Made by a program: the position numbers and the translations under genes. Shown piece by piece: positions 33,920-47,002 of a stretch of 64,000 nucleotides of DNA (the first letter of the stretch is position 1; every line of letters begins with the position of its first letter). The stretch is taken from the NCBI RefSeq assembly GCF_003345355.1, contig NZ_QQNB01000001.1, positions 248,001-312,000 of the forward strand, written 5' to 3'. The notes below the pieces were generated by a model. The model was not told the origin of the DNA. It searched no databases and was given only the letters and a program-made list of their open reading frames with translations. The stretch is from Sphingomonas aracearum (lineage in GTDB: Bacteria > Pseudomonadota > Alphaproteobacteria > Sphingomonadales > Sphingomonadaceae).

Positions 33920-36499
33920 CTAGCGCTGGGGGCCCCTGGTCGGCAGGCTGACCGGTGACGCAGAACTTGCCGGCCCCTTCGACTTCGCCGCTACCTGCCC
34001 GACCTCGGCCGATACGGCGGCGCCCAGCCTATGCATGGTGCTTGGCACCGGATTCAGACGCTGCGCGTCCGTCGCAGCCCGCGTCAGCGCCTGCTGAACG
34101 TCGGGATGATCACCCCAATGCCGCAGGAGAGTGCGGATCGACTTCAGGTCCGAGATGCCTTCCAGATCAGGGCCGTGCGCCTTTATCGCGTCGAGCAGGC
34201 GCTCGATCTCCTTTGCCTGCAGGGTGGCGATGGCGTTCAGGCGCTTCACGATCAGATACCGGAACTGGATGTTTTCGAGCAACGTCCGGTCGTCCGCCGA
34301 CAGGGCGGCAGCGCCGGGCTTCCCGGTCGCGGCAAGGATCGGAATTCGCTCTCTGGCAATGCGGTCCAGCAGCGCGTCGATGCGCTCGCGCACGTTAGGC
34401 GGCGGTCCCTTGCCGAGCCGTGGGGCAATCGCTGGCGAGGGGTTCGGGGCAGCAATCCTGTCCTCGTCGTTGACTGTTCGCTTGGCGGCACCACTTGCGT
34501 TGGCGACCATTTGTCCGGCCGGGGGTCGCCGCGCTTCCTCGCGTTTCACGAGTCGCGATGTACCGGTCCATGCGCCTACCAATTTCAGCGATGGGGCCGC
34601 AGCGAGCGCGCCGACGGTTCGCAACGCCTGCTGCTCCGAAGCCAGTTCGACAGGCGGCGAGAAATCCAGACCGGCCACCAGCTTCAGCCGTGCCTTCGCG
34701 CGTGCGAGTTCCGCCAGCCGGGCGTCGATCGCGACCTGTCGCAGGTGCAGTTGGCCGATTGCCTTGGCCGCCTCCAGAATGTCCGCTTCGCCAGCAGCGA
34801 TGGCGGCCTCGACCTTGGCGAGGTGCTCCTCGGCCTCCCGCCGGCGCTTGTCGAGGGCCGCCCGATGCGACGCGCTTCCGCCCGTTTCCACAAGGCACCG
34901 GTCGCAGTGATCGAGCGTCGCCTGCGCGCGAGATCGCGCCTGCTGACGCAGCCGGTCGTTCTCCCATGCGAGATCGCGAGTTTCCTCCAGCGCCCGTAGC
35001 ACGGCGCGGCGTTCCCGGATCAGATCGGCACCGGCAGGCGATCCCGCGACGCTTTTCGCCAGCGCATCATCCTGCTGTTGCCATGGCTTGAAGAAACTCT
35101 CCGTCCGTCGCCGTTCGTCCAGCGCGGCATATTGCCAGCTTGCCGCGGCATTGTAGCGCCCGATCACGGTCGGCACGCCTGCTCGCTCCAAGGCGGCGGC
35201 GCGAGTGCCGAGGTGTATCTCGGCCTCCTTTGCGATCCCGAGCGCTTTGTGGGACCGCGGGTCGATCCGGCGCTGAATACCCCTGAGCGCCAACCGCTCG
35301 TTACAGATGGCGGCGAAGCGTTCGCGCAGGTGGGGCACGAAAGCCTTGCCAGCGATCGCGGCGTTGAAATGCGCCGGCTGCTTTTCGGGCGCGAGGTTGC
35401 GGGTGACCTCGACGATCTTCTCCTGCCGGTGCGGATAGCGAATGCGCGTCTCGCCCTTGCGCAAGAATTCCTCGGTAACCTCGAAATCCCATTTATTGTG
35501 GTCGGCCAACCAAGTCGCCGGGCGATCATGCGCGATCACGTGGAGGTGGAAGTTGCGCTTGTCGTTGCCCGGTCCCGGCGCGTGGATCACCGCCGTATAC
35601 ATCATGCCCGTGGCTCGCCCTTCCGCGTCGCGAGCGAAGGACCCGAGATGATCGCAGAAGTCGCGGACGATCGCCGCACGGTCGTTGGGTCCAAGTTCGT
35701 GGGGCAGTTCGGCGACGTAGCGATACTGCGTGCGGCCGGCGGAGCCAGGAGTGAAGAAGACGGGCGGTTCCTCGTCCGGCCAGCCTGGCATCCGCCGCAG
35801 CACGCTGAGGATCGCATCACAGGCATCCTGCTCGGCGTGATAGCGTTTTGCCTTGAACGGCTTCCCCTTCGCTTGACTGGTCGCCCAGCGCTCCCGCTCG
35901 GAGCGGCAGTGAGCGACGAACATCGGCGGCAGTTCTGACGCCACCGCCTCAAGCCAGTCTCCGACGCCTCCCGCCTTGATGGTCAGCCCCGCATGCCCCT
36001 GCCGCTCGAAATGATCTACCGCCTCCCAATAGCTGCGCCGGCGATCCGGATCGTCCGATATGTTGCTGAAGACCAGCGCGCGACCCGCGACCTCCACCGC
36101 GTCGCCACGCTCGACATAGCCGGCGTGATCAAGCGCCGCACCGATCTCGACGGCATCGGTCCGCTCGACATAGGCGGCATGGTTTGCCGCCAGACCGCCC
36201 GTATGCGCCGTGACGGACGAACGGGTCACGCAGCAGGCGTGGAAATGGAAGCTCGTCGTCCTGCCATCCGCCGCCCGCGGACGACCGGAACACGGCAGCG
36301 GCACGCTGAAGTCGGCGGCCATCGTCCACCCGCTCCGGCCGCCGACTTGGCGCTTCGCGGCTTCCTCCTTCGCCTGCTTCTTGATCCGGACGCGGCCGAT
36401 CTGGAGCAACTGCTCGTCTTCCTCGCGGGCGCGCAGCAACGCGGCGAGCTTGCCATTCGCCGCCTCGATCCTCTGACTGATCGCCCGCTCGCCGACCAC
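33920..36499 (-). CDS. MobA/MobL-type relaxase
   Basis: An 859-residue protein from GTG 36499; ATG 36322 ([10 protein letters not shown]) is an alternative, because residues 1-58 are a charged coiled-coil-like leader. The relaxase core has [13 protein letters not shown] (~83-95) and the metal-binding [13 protein letters not shown] with His318 and His320. A duplicated [20 protein letters not shown] element lies at ~109-136. Long charged helices and a C-terminal DUF-like region follow. It would nick oriT and lead the transferred strand. No coupling protein or T4SS gene is nearby. Confidence 0.85.
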   Translation of the reverse strand: MVGERAISQRIEAANGKLAALLRAREEDEQLLQIGRVRIKKQAKEEAAKRQVGGRSGWTMAADFSVPLPCSGRPRAADGRTTSFHFHACCVTRSSVTAHTGGLAANHAAYVERTDAVEIGAALDHAGYVERGDAVEVAGRALVFSNISDDPDRRRSYWEAVDHFERQGHAGLTIKAGGVGDWLEAVASELPPMFVAHCRSERERWATSQAKGKPFKAKRYHAEQDACDAILSVLRRMPGWPDEEPPVFFTPGSAGRTQYRYVAELPHELGPNDRAAIVRDFCDHLGSFARDAEGRATGMMYTAVIHAPGPGNDKRNFHLHVIAHDRPATWLADHNKWDFEVTEEFLRKGETRIRYPHRQEKIVEVTRNLAPEKQPAHFNAAIAGKAFVPHLRERFAAICNERLALRGIQRRIDPRSHKALGIAKEAEIHLGTRAAALERAGVPTVIGRYNAAASWQYAALDERRRTESFFKPWQQQDDALAKSVAGSPAGADLIRERRAVLRALEETRDLAWENDRLRQQARSRAQATLDHCDRCLVETGGSASHRAALDKRRREAEEHLAKVEAAIAAGEADILEAAKAIGQLHLRQVAIDARLAELARAKARLKLVAGLDFSPPVELASEQQALRTVGALAAAPSLKLVGAWTGTSRLVKREEARRPPAGQMVANASGAAKRTVNDEDRIAAPNPSPAIAPRLGKGPPPNVRERIDALLDRIARERIPILAATGKPGAAALSADDRTLLENIQFRYLIVKRLNAIATLQAKEIERLLDAIKAHGPDLEGISDLKSIRTLLRHWGDHPDVQQALTRAATDAQRLNPVPSTMHRLGAAVSAEVGQVAAKSKGPASSASPVSLPTRGPQR

Positions 36500-36606
36500 C
36501 CCACGCCTCCGTCACGCCGTTCCGATGGCGTGATGGTATCAGTGTGGAATGGATCGGTGCCGCGGACTAGATCCCCCATCGACATGGCAACCGTCGCCTT
36601 CCGGAT

Positions 36607-36705
36607 CACCCGCCCGCGGGTGAGGAGGACCGCGCCCGCCGGGTGCCAACCGGACCCGGCGATCGGGTCCGCGCGCCAGCGTCGCTCGGGTTTCCCCAGC
36701 GACGC
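36607..36705. repeat. Cluster of inverted repeats between relaxase and hsdM (candidate oriT/operators)
   Basis: Three perfect inverted repeats lie within 100 bases: CACCCGC-N2-GCGGGTG (36607-36622), CGGACCCG-N5-CGGGTCCG (36651-36671) and GCGTCGCT-N11-AGCGACGC (36679-36705). They lie just upstream of the relaxase gene and also upstream of hsdM, where an oriT or divergent operators would be expected. Confidence 0.5.
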
Positions 36706-36817
36706 GGTATTGCGCCTGAAATTTCCTCATCCTCCCGTAAAACCTTCGCCAGATCCATCGCGGTCTGGCGGCACGGTCCCTGGCCGGGTATCCATTCGCG
36801 CGAGCAGCATTGGGACG

Positions 36818-38392
36818 ATGATGGCAAGAGCGGCGAAGAAGACGACGGCGGGCGGTGATCTGGGTTTCGAGGCGGAGCTTTTTCGGGCCGCCGACAAGCT
36901 GCGCGGCAATATGGAGCCGTCGGATTACAAGCATGTCGTGCTCGGCCTGATTTTCCTGAAGCACATATCCGAGGGGTTCGAGGCGAAGCACGCCCAACTG
37001 CTCGCCGAATATCCCGAGGGTGCCGAGGACGAGGACGAATACCGCGCCGACAACATCTTCTGGGTGCCCAAGGGCGCACGCTGGTCGCACCTTCAGGCGA
37101 ACGCGAAGCAGCCCGGCATCGGCAAGGTCATCGACGACGCCATGCTGGAGATCGAGAAGGTCAATCCGGGGCTGAAGGGCGTGCTGCCCAAGGATTACGC
37201 CCGCCCCGGCCTGAATGCCGTGATGCTGGGCGAACTGATCGACCTGATTTCCGGCATCGGCTTCAAGGACGCCGGCAACGCGTCCCGCGATCTGCTCGGC
37301 CGGGTCTACGAATATTTCCTCGGTCAGTTCGCCGGCAGCGAGGGCAAGCGCGGTGGCGAGTTCTACACGCCCCGCTCGGTCGTCCGGACGATGGTCGAGA
37401 TGCTCGAGCCGTACAAGGGCCGCGTCTACGATCCGTGCTGCGGCTCGGGCGGCATGTTCGTCCAGTCGGAGAAGTTCGTCGAAAGCCACGGCGGGCGGAT
37501 CGGCGACATCGCCATCTATGGCCAGGAATCAAACCACACGACGTGGCGGCTGGCGATGATGAACCTGGCGGTGCGCGGCATCGACGCCGACATCCGCTGG
37601 AACAGCGAGGGCAGCTTCCACAAGGACGAACTGCCCGACCTTCGCGCCGATTATGTGCTCGCCAACCCGCCGTTCAATATCTCCGACTGGGGCGGCGACC
37701 GGATCAAGCAGGATGCGCGGTGGCAGTTCGGCGTGCCGCCCGCCGGCAACGCCAACTTCGCCTGGCTCCAGCACATCTTGCATCATCTGGCGCCCACCGG
37801 CACCGCCGGCGTCATCCTCGCCAACGGGTCGATGTCCTCGACCCAGAATGGCGAAGGCGACATCCGCCGCGCGATGGTGGACGGCGACGTGATCGACTGC
37901 ATGATCGCAATGCCGGGCCAGCTCTTCTATTCGACCCAGATCCCGGTGTGCATCTGGTTCCTGGCGAAGGACAAGTCGAACGGCGTCGGCCGCGACAAGA
38001 CGCTGCGCGACCGGCGTGGCGAGATCCTGTTCATCGACGCGCGCAAGCTTGGCCACATGGTCGACCGCACGCGGCGCGAGTTCAGCGATGCCGATATCGC
38101 GAAGATCGCCGACACCTATCATGCCTGGCGCGAGGGTGAAGGCTATGCCGACGTCCCCGGGTTCGCCTGCGCGGCGCGGCATGACGTCATCGCGGGGCAC
38201 GGCTATGTCCTCACCCCCGGCCGCTATGTCGGCGCCGAAGATGTCGAAGCGGACGCCGTCCCCTTCGCCGAACGCTTCGCCACCCTCCAGGCCACACTGG
38301 AGGAGCAATTCGCCGAAAGTGCGCGGCTGACCGAGGTCATCCGCCAGCGACTGGCCAGCGTGATCGTGGCGGACGAGCGCCCGAATGTGTAA
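36818..38392 (+). CDS. hsdM: Type I restriction-modification methyltransferase subunit HsdM
   Basis: A 524-residue N6-adenine methyltransferase. The N-terminal helical domain has [27 protein letters not shown]. The AdoMet motif is [10 protein letters not shown], and the catalytic motif is [12 protein letters not shown] 36818 (36821 equally possible) fits the family N-terminus; the frame continues upstream only as antisense to the relaxase. With HsdS it modifies host DNA; with HsdR it restricts. It is first in the operon hsdM-hepT-mntA-(fic remnant)-hsdS-hsdR. Confidence 0.96.
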   Translation: MMARAAKKTTAGGDLGFEAELFRAADKLRGNMEPSDYKHVVLGLIFLKHISEGFEAKHAQLLAEYPEGAEDEDEYRADNIFWVPKGARWSHLQANAKQPGIGKVIDDAMLEIEKVNPGLKGVLPKDYARPGLNAVMLGELIDLISGIGFKDAGNASRDLLGRVYEYFLGQFAGSEGKRGGEFYTPRSVVRTMVEMLEPYKGRVYDPCCGSGGMFVQSEKFVESHGGRIGDIAIYGQESNHTTWRLAMMNLAVRGIDADIRWNSEGSFHKDELPDLRADYVLANPPFNISDWGGDRIKQDARWQFGVPPAGNANFAWLQHILHHLAPTGTAGVILANGSMSSTQNGEGDIRRAMVDGDVIDCMIAMPGQLFYSTQIPVCIWFLAKDKSNGVGRDKTLRDRRGEILFIDARKLGHMVDRTRREFSDADIAKIADTYHAWREGEGYADVPGFACAARHDVIAGHGYVLTPGRYVGAEDVEADAVPFAERFATLQATLEEQFAESARLTEVIRQRLASVIVADERPNV

Positions 38393-38457
38393 GGAAAACC
38401 GCGTAAATTTTGCACGTCGCGGCGCATGTGTGAAAGAAACCGCGATGTTTTTGCAGG
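38387..38457. repeat. Imperfect tandem repeat upstream of hepT
   Basis: Two ~30-base units, 38387-38416 and 38428-38457, offset by 41 bases. They share GTGT at the start, AAACCGCG in the middle and TTTTGCA near the end (about 21 of 30 positions). The first unit overlaps the hsdM stop. AT-rich parts make it a possible promoter/operator for the toxin-antitoxin pair. Confidence 0.45.
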
Positions 38458-38481
38458 ACGATGCGAGCCGGGAGAGCTGTC

Positions 38482-38886
38482 GTGCCGATTGATCTGACAC
38501 CGCTTGCCAGCGGGATCGCCCGGCTCGAAGAAGGTCAGGCGCGCTATCTAGGTGACACGTCGGACACGCAGATCCGCGACGGCCTGATTCAGCGGTTCGG
38601 ATTCACCTATGATCTCGCGCACAAGATGCTGCGCCGCTTCTTGGCGATGAGCGACGCCAACCCGGATGCCGTTGCGCAGATGAGCTTTCCCACGCTCATC
38701 CGCACCGCGAACGAGCGCGGCCTGCTGTTGAACGAATGGTCACGGTGGAGGCAATATCGCGACGATCGGAACATCACGTCGCACACCTATGACGAGACGA
38801 AGGCGATCAGGGTGGTTGCCGGGATACCCGCCTTCATCGAAGAGGTGCGATACCTGCACGACACAATGACGCAGCGAGCCGAATGA
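38482..38886 (+). CDS. HepT-like HEPN RNase toxin (nucleotidyltransferase substrate-binding protein)
   Basis: A 134-residue all-helical protein of the HI0074/HEPN class. The catalytic RNase motif R-x4-H-x-Y is intact: Arg96, His101, Tyr103 in RNITSHTY. GTG 38482 is chosen since GGAGAG lies 5 bases upstream; ATG 38461 would lack an SD. It overlaps mntA by ATGA. In type VII systems HepT is an RNase that the MntA antitoxin inactivates by adding AMP to the Tyr of this motif. That function is inferred from the intact motifs. Confidence 0.85.
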   Translation: MPIDLTPLASGIARLEEGQARYLGDTSDTQIRDGLIQRFGFTYDLAHKMLRRFLAMSDANPDAVAQMSFPTLIRTANERGLLLNEWSRWRQYRDDRNITSHTYDETKAIRVVAGIPAFIEEVRYLHDTMTQRAE

Positions 38887-39206
38887 CTTCGCCGATCGCG
38901 ATCGAAGCTCGGCATGATGCGATCGTGCGCGAGACGCTGCAGCGGCATCTTCCCGCCGACACGACCGTCTATGTCTATGGCAGCCGGGCAAAGGGCAGGG
39001 CGCGGCCCATGTCCGATCTCGATCTGGCGCTGTGCGCGCAGGATCCGATCCCGCCGTCGGTCATGGCCGATCTGGCGGAGGCATTCGACGAAAGCGACCT
39101 GCCGTGGAAGGTCGATTTGATCGACTGGACGACGACGAGCGACCGGTTCCGCGCGATCATCGCGCCCGACCTTCGCGTGCTGGTGCCAGGACGGCTGACG
39201 GCGTGA
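38883..39206 (+). CDS. MntA-like minimal nucleotidyltransferase antitoxin
   Basis: A 107-residue nucleotidyltransferase with GSRAKGRARPMSDLDL, an exact GS-x10-D-x-D motif (Gly33, Ser34, Asp45, Asp47). The third carboxylate is probably in KVDLIDW. It likely AMPylates the HepT partner. The start overlaps hepT by ATGA and the stop overlaps the fic remnant's GTG. It is inside a type I RM operon, between hsdM and hsdS. Confidence 0.85.
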   Translation: MTSPIAIEARHDAIVRETLQRHLPADTTVYVYGSRAKGRARPMSDLDLALCAQDPIPPSVMADLAEAFDESDLPWKVDLIDWTTTSDRFRAIIAPDLRVLVPGRLTA

Positions 39207-39553
39207 ACGCTGGTGAGGCAAGCGTCGCCACCGAGGCGCGCGGCGTCGCGCAAACAGCGAAGGACGCGCTGGCGCTGATCGAGGGGATGCGCGTGCTGAT
39301 GGCCGACTACACGCAGCGCATCCGCGCCGACTACCCCAAGGTCTATTCGCAGGATCTGCTCAACAACCTGTTCCGCCACCCCTATACGCGGATCGAGTAT
39401 GTCGAGAAGGAACTGGGCGTGTCCCGGCCGACCGCGACGAGATATTGAGACACGCTGGCGGCGGCGGGGCTTCTGGACAAGCAACGGATCGGACGGAACA
39501 ACCATTATATGAACCAGCGGCTGGTGGCTTTGTTTGTGGATGGGGCAGCGTAA
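39203..39553 (+). pseudogene. Fic-family protein remnant (C-terminal part with internal TGA)
   Basis: The frame from GTG 39203 reads VNAGEASVATEARGVAQTAKDALALI, then KVYSQDLLNNLFRHPYTRIEYVEKELGVSRPTATRY, then TGA (39446-39448), then DTLAAAGLLDKQRIGRNNHYMNQRLVALF and TAA. This is the helical linker and winged-helix end of the ~370-residue Fic proteins often encoded between hsdM and hsdS. The catalytic HPFxxGNGR half is absent, and an in-frame stop interrupts the rest. Both parts are in one frame, so a single substitution explains the stop. The TAA overlaps hsdS (TAATG). Confidence 0.85.
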
Positions 39554-40827
39554 TGGATAGGGTAAAACCTGAATGGCAGGAAAGGCCGCTCGCAGACTTG
39601 GCAACCATAAAATCTGGTTTCGCCTTCAAGAGCAGCCAATGGAAACCGGCTGGCGTTCCGGTGGTAAAAATTGGGAATGTCCGCGACGGCTCCCTAGACA
39701 TGACTGGATGCTCCTATGTTTCAGACCGGGATGCGGCAGACAGCGGCTTCGAATTACAGAAGAATGACCTTGTCATTGGCTTAACAGGTTATGTTGGCCA
39801 AGTTGCAAAAGTCCGAAACGAGGGCCGCCTTGTCCTCAATCAACGCGTTGGAAAGTTTCAGGTCCGGCGCGGGTGCGACCCGGACTTTTTGTTTGCACTA
39901 GTTGCGAATGGGTCCTTTCGCGAACGCGTTGAGGCGATAGCGCACGGGTCAGCTCAACCGAACGTCAGTCCGAAAGCTATCGAGCAATTAGGGGTATTTG
40001 CTCCTAGCTCCCTCCAGGAGCAGCGTTCCATCGCCGCCGTCCTTTCTGCCCTCGACGACAAGATCGCACTCAACCGGCGGATGAACGAGACGCTGGAGGC
40101 GAGCGCGCGGGCGTTGTTTCGGGACTGGTTCGTCGATTTTGGCCCCACCCGCGCCAAGGCCGAAGGCCGCCCCGCCTATCTCACCCCCGATCTCTGGTCC
40201 CTGTTCCCTGACCGCCTTGGCGATGACGGAGTGCCGGAGGGGTGGGATGTGCGACCGCTCGACCAAATCGCCGAGTTTCTCAATGGGCTGGCATTACAGA
40301 AATACCCAGCGGTTCCGGGCGAGGAAGATCTGCCGGTAATCAAGATTGCCGAACTGCGATCCGGCATATCGGCAAACTCAAATCGCGCGTCACCGGCGGT
40401 GCCGGCGAAGTATGTCGTAGAGGACGGCGATTTTCTGTTTTCTTGGTCAGGCAGCTTGCTTGCCAAGTTTTGGACAGGTGGACGAGGCGCGTTGAACCAG
40501 CACCTCTTCAAAGTGACCTCGCACGAGTATTCCGCATGGTTCTATACCCATTGGGTCTGGCACCATTTGGAAGATTTTCAGATGATCGCGGCATCGAAGG
40601 CAACGACGATGGGTCATATTCAACGGGGGCATCTGTCAGCGGCGACTACGGTCTGCCCACCGCCGGCACCGCTTGCAACCTTTGGCGCGATTATTGAGCC
40701 GTTACAGCGGCGGATGGTCGACAACCTGATCGAATCCCGCACCCTGGCCGCCACCCGCGACGCCCTCCTCCCCAAGCTGATGTCCGGCGAACTCCGCGTC
40801 CGGGATGCCGAGGCGCTGGCGGCATGA
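39553..40827 (+). CDS. hsdS: Type I restriction-modification specificity subunit HsdS
   Basis: A 424-residue protein with two target recognition domains. TRD1 (~1-165) starts [20 protein letters not shown], and the first conserved helix is [43 protein letters not shown]2 (~230-375) starts [19 protein letters not shown], and the second helix ends [15 protein letters not shown]. The TRDs set the bipartite DNA target. They are visibly more AT-rich than the rest, as is usual for swapped TRDs. The start overlaps the fic remnant stop. Confidence 0.94.
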   Translation: MDRVKPEWQERPLADLATIKSGFAFKSSQWKPAGVPVVKIGNVRDGSLDMTGCSYVSDRDAADSGFELQKNDLVIGLTGYVGQVAKVRNEGRLVLNQRVGKFQVRRGCDPDFLFALVANGSFRERVEAIAHGSAQPNVSPKAIEQLGVFAPSSLQEQRSIAAVLSALDDKIALNRRMNETLEASARALFRDWFVDFGPTRAKAEGRPAYLTPDLWSLFPDRLGDDGVPEGWDVRPLDQIAEFLNGLALQKYPAVPGEEDLPVIKIAELRSGISANSNRASPAVPAKYVVEDGDFLFSWSGSLLAKFWTGGRGALNQHLFKVTSHEYSAWFYTHWVWHHLEDFQMIAASKATTMGHIQRGHLSAATTVCPPPAPLATFGAIIEPLQRRMVDNLIESRTLAATRDALLPKLMSGELRVRDAEALAA

Positions 40828-40852
40828 CCCGCACCCCCGGCACCCCCGCCTG

Positions 40853-44065
<3,213 letters not shown>

Positions 44066-44100
44066 TCTTGCGCAGACGTAAGGCGGAAACCCGCTTCAGG

Positions 44101-44162
44101 CGGTTTACAGGGGCCCGGCTAAGTTATTGATTTTACGATGGCCGATTTTGCGCGGTTTACAG
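44101..44162. repeat. Two CGGTTTACAG repeats inside attR (candidate integrase arm sites)
   Basis: CGGTTTACAG occurs at 44101-44110 and 44153-44162. It matches the two copies inside attL exactly and in the same direction. The nearer copy is 30 bases from attR. In the excised circle all four would flank a single attP core. Confidence 0.65.
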
Positions 44163-44192
44163 CGAAAAGGGCGGTTTTCCGCCATTTCCTGT

Positions 44193-44232
44193 AGCTTGGG
44201 AAGCTTCTGCTCTACCATTGAGCTACACCCGC
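44193..44232 (-). repeat. attR, 40-bp tRNA-Gly(CCC) 5' fragment
   Basis: Identical over 40 bases to the 5' half of tRNA-Gly (22760-22799), ending at the tRNA's first base. The 3' half is absent here, so this is an attachment remnant, not a second tRNA gene. Confidence 0.9.
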
Positions 44233-44503
44233 GAAACAAGGACCTGGCGGTGTTTCAGCCGCTCACGAGAGTTCTGTTTACGACCCCGTTCCCAGACCCG
44301 CGTGCGATCCAAGCGTCGGATGCCATAAGGCGGGCGCTGCGGTCAACACAAACCACGCTGCTGCGGACCGAGTGAGCGGCGCGAGGTTCGCAGCGGCAGA
44401 CCCGCGGCGGGTGGACCGGGTCAGGTCTGAGCCTTCAGCCGGGTGGCGAAGACCACCGGATCGCCCTCCGCGAAGAAAGGCGAACATGGTCCGGGCACTC
44501 GGC
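44233..44503. other. Chromosomal sequence between attR and the marR promoter
   Basis: No intact gene seen. This is the region that lay upstream of tRNA-Gly before the element inserted, so it may still hold the original tRNA promoter. On the minus strand a frame ending at TGA 44421-44423 reads FFAEGDPVVFATRLKAQT. It looks protein-like but has no start, so it may be a decayed gene end. Confidence 0.4.
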
Positions 44504-44532
44504 TTGCGTAAACATAGATAGGTAGCTATCTA
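44504..44532 (+). promoter_or_regulatory. marR-efflux operon promoter with palindromic operator
   Basis: TTGCGT (44504-44509) is followed after 17 bases by TATCTA (44527-44532). A perfect palindrome TAGATAG-N4-CTATCTA (44515-44532) covers the -10 hexamer, 10 bases before the marR ATG. This is the expected layout for autorepression by a MarR dimer. Confidence 0.75.
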
Positions 44533-44541
44533 ATCTTTCCC

Positions 44542-44994
44542 ATGCCGGCTCCTCGCACTCTCCTTGAACGCCGCTTTGCCGCCACGCTGATCCCCTTGGC
44601 CCGCGCCTATCGGCGACACCTCGACCGCGCTTTGGCGGAGCTTTCGCTTTCGCATTCGTCGGCGCTGGCGGTGATGCTGCTCGGGCGGATGGAGGACGGC
44701 GTGCGTCAGGGCATGCTGGCGGAACAGCTCGGCATGGAAGGCCCTTCGGTGGTGCCGCTGGTGGACCAGATCGAACGGGCGGGCCTCGCCGAACGCCGGC
44801 CCGACGCCACCGACAAGCGCGCCAAGACGATCCATCTCACGCAAGCCGGGCGCGCACTTGCCGCACAGGCTGAAGTCCGCTCGGCAGAGATTCGCTCGGC
44901 GCTTTTTGCCGGCATTTCCGCCGAAAATCTGGAAATCGCAGCGGGGGTGCTGGAGCAGCTCGGCCGGGCGATCGGCTCCTCCGAGACGGACTGA
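44542..44994 (+). CDS. MarR-family transcriptional regulator
   Basis: A 150-residue winged-helix repressor. The recognition helix region is GMLAEQLGMEGPSVVPLVDQIE and the wing is ERRPDATDKRAKTIHLT. It is the first gene of a six-gene efflux operon, and its palindromic operator overlaps the -10 box. It probably lets go of DNA when it binds a toxic phenolic or aromatic compound. The ligand is inferred only from the AaeB-like pump that follows. Confidence 0.93.
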   Translation: MPAPRTLLERRFAATLIPLARAYRRHLDRALAELSLSHSSALAVMLLGRMEDGVRQGMLAEQLGMEGPSVVPLVDQIERAGLAERRPDATDKRAKTIHLTQAGRALAAQAEVRSAEIRSALFAGISAENLEIAAGVLEQLGRAIGSSETD

Positions 44995-44998
44995 ACCC

Positions 44999-47002
44999 AT
45001 GCGGATCGGTGTGCGGGAGGCGGTCTTTTCCGCCAATTGTTTCGTTGCGGCCATGCTGGCCTTGTTTGTGTCGTTTCAGCTCGGGCTGGAACGCCCCTTC
45101 TGGGCCATGGCGACCGTCTACATCACCAGCCAGCCGCTGAGCGGCGCCGTGCGATCCAAGGCGGTGTTCCGCCTGGTGGGTACCATCGTGGGGGCCAGCG
45201 CAGCCGTGGTGCTCGTGCCCTTGCTGGTGAACGCGCCGGTGCTGCTCTCGCTCGCCCTGGCCCTTTGGGTCGCCGGTTGCCAGTTCATCTCGCTTCTGGA
45301 CCGTACCCCGCGTTCCTACCTGTTCATGCTCGCCGGCTACACCGCCGCGCTGATCGGCTTTCCCGCGGTCACCCATCCCGAGGCGATCTTCGAGGTGGCC
45401 GTGTTGCGCGCGCAGGAGATCGGCATCGGTGTCACCTGCGCCGCGATCGTCCATGCCGCGGTCTGGCCGCGCAGCGTCACGGCCCTGCTCGGCACCCGGA
45501 TCAACACCGTGCTGAACGAAGCCGAAAGCTGGATCGCCGATGCGCTCGCACCCGAGCCGCCGGAACATGCCGATGCGAAGCGGCGTCGCCTGGCCGGCGA
45601 TGTCACGGAGCTGCACGTGATGGCCACGCACGTGCCGTTCGACACGGCAGCGCAGCGCCCGACCCGGGCAGTGCTCACCGCGCTGCAGGACCGCTTCGTG
45701 CTGCTCCTCCCACTCGTTTCCGCCGTTGAGGACCGGATCCGCAGCCTGGTGCAGGCGGATGCCCTTCCCGCGCCGGTGGCCTCGCTGATCGAGGACATAC
45801 GTCGCTGGGTCCGCGAGCCGGATACGGCAGGACCGGCAGTGCTGGTCGCGCGCTGCGAGGCGCTGGCTGCGGCCGAGCCGACGCCGGACTGGACCGGCAT
45901 GCTGCTCGCCAACCTGCTGGCGCGCCTGCGCGAGCTGGTCGAGGCGCTGGACACGGCGCGGCTCGTCGCAGCGCAGGCGAGCGCGCCCGGCACTCCGGCG
46001 CCGGAGCGCATCCGCGCGTTGCTGCGGGAGCGGCAGCGGCGGCCCTTGCACCGCGACTATTCCCTGGCGCTTCTGTCCGCCGCGGCGACGGTGATCGCGA
46101 CGCTTGGCTGCTGCGCCTTCTGGATCGTCACGGCGTGGCCGGAAGGCGCGGTGGCGGCGATGATCGCGGCCGTGGTGTGCTGCTTCTTCGCCACCATGGA
46201 CGATCCGGTCCCGGCGCAGCGCGGGTTCCTGACCTGGACGGCGGCGTCGCTGCCGCTGACCGCAGTCTATCTCTTTGCCCTCCTGCCGATGGTGCACAGC
46301 TTCGAGACGCTCACGCTGGTGCTGGCACCGGCGCTGCTGATCGCCGGCATGCTGATGGCGTTGCCGCATTGGTATGGCAGGATGATGCCGATGATCATCG
46401 GCCTGGCGGGCGGGCTGGCCTTGACCAACAACTTCACCGCGGACGCCGCAGGCTTCTTCAACGGCAGCATCGCGCAACTGGTCGGCGTGGCGGCGGCGAT
46501 GCTGGCGACGCGCGTGTTCCGCAGCCTGGGTGCAGGCACGGCCGTCCGCCGGCTGCGTCGTGCGGGGTGGCGCGAGCTTGCCGACCTTGCGTCTCGCCCG
46601 GCCGGCGGCGGGATCGTCGCCTGGCAAAGTCGGATGCTCGACCGGGTGGGGCTGCTCGCCGCGCGGGTGGGCGATGTCGGCGAGGCGGACCGCGATGTCG
46701 GCATGGCGGCGCTGCGGGACCTGCGGGTCGGGGTGAACCTGACGCAGCTGGCGCCGGGCACAACCGGCGACGACGCAGCCATGGAGGCGCTGCGTACCGA
46801 CATAGCGGCGCACTTCCGCTCCCGAGGCACGGGGCCGGAGCAATCGCCGGCGCTGCTCGCGCGGATCGATGCGGCGATCGCCTCGGCGGTCGGCCTGCCT
46901 GCCTCCCAAACCCGCGGGGAGCGGCTCGCCGCCTTGGCCGGGCTGCGGCGGAACTTCTTCCCGGAGGCGGCTGGCTGGGAACCGCAAAGGGAGGCCGCAT
47001 GA
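44999..47002 (+). CDS. FUSC-family inner-membrane transporter (AaeB/YccS-like)
   Basis: A 667-residue protein starting MRIGVREAVFSANCFVAAML at ATG 44999, five bases after marR. Six hydrophobic segments lie in residues ~10-165, then a ~190-residue cytoplasmic helical domain. A second hydrophobic block is at ~345-500 (WIVTAWPEGAVAAMIAAVVCCFF; LVGVAAAMLATRVF) and a final soluble part follows. This is the duplicated FUSC layout of aromatic acid exporters such as AaeB. Its stop overlaps the next gene by ATGA. Confidence 0.9.
   Translation: MRIGVREAVFSANCFVAAMLALFVSFQLGLERPFWAMATVYITSQPLSGAVRSKAVFRLVGTIVGASAAVVLVPLLVNAPVLLSLALALWVAGCQFISLLDRTPRSYLFMLAGYTAALIGFPAVTHPEAIFEVAVLRAQEIGIGVTCAAIVHAAVWPRSVTALLGTRINTVLNEAESWIADALAPEPPEHADAKRRRLAGDVTELHVMATHVPFDTAAQRPTRAVLTALQDRFVLLLPLVSAVEDRIRSLVQADALPAPVASLIEDIRRWVREPDTAGPAVLVARCEALAAAEPTPDWTGMLLANLLARLRELVEALDTARLVAAQASAPGTPAPERIRALLRERQRRPLHRDYSLALLSAAATVIATLGCCAFWIVTAWPEGAVAAMIAAVVCCFFATMDDPVPAQRGFLTWTAASLPLTAVYLFALLPMVHSFETLTLVLAPALLIAGMLMALPHWYGRMMPMIIGLAGGLALTNNFTADAAGFFNGSIAQLVGVAAAMLATRVFRSLGAGTAVRRLRRAGWRELADLASRPAGGGIVAWQSRMLDRVGLLAARVGDVGEADRDVGMAALRDLRVGVNLTQLAPGTTGDDAAMEALRTDIAAHFRSRGTGPEQSPALLARIDAAIASAVGLPASQTRGERLAALAGLRRNFFPEAAGWEPQREAA

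Noticed and set aside
36129..36515. 128-residue minus-strand ORF at the relaxase N-terminus
   Set aside because: Arg/Gly-rich out-of-frame shadow of the relaxase start; no family resemblance.
39446..39448. TGA as a selenocysteine or recoded codon
   Set aside because: The remnant lacks the Fic catalytic half, no hairpin-type recoding signal was seen next to the codon, and neighbouring genes use TGA as normal stop.
44193..44232. Second tRNA-Gly gene
   Set aside because: Only the 5' 40 bases match. The T arm, 3' acceptor strand and CCA are missing, so it is the attR half of an integration repeat.
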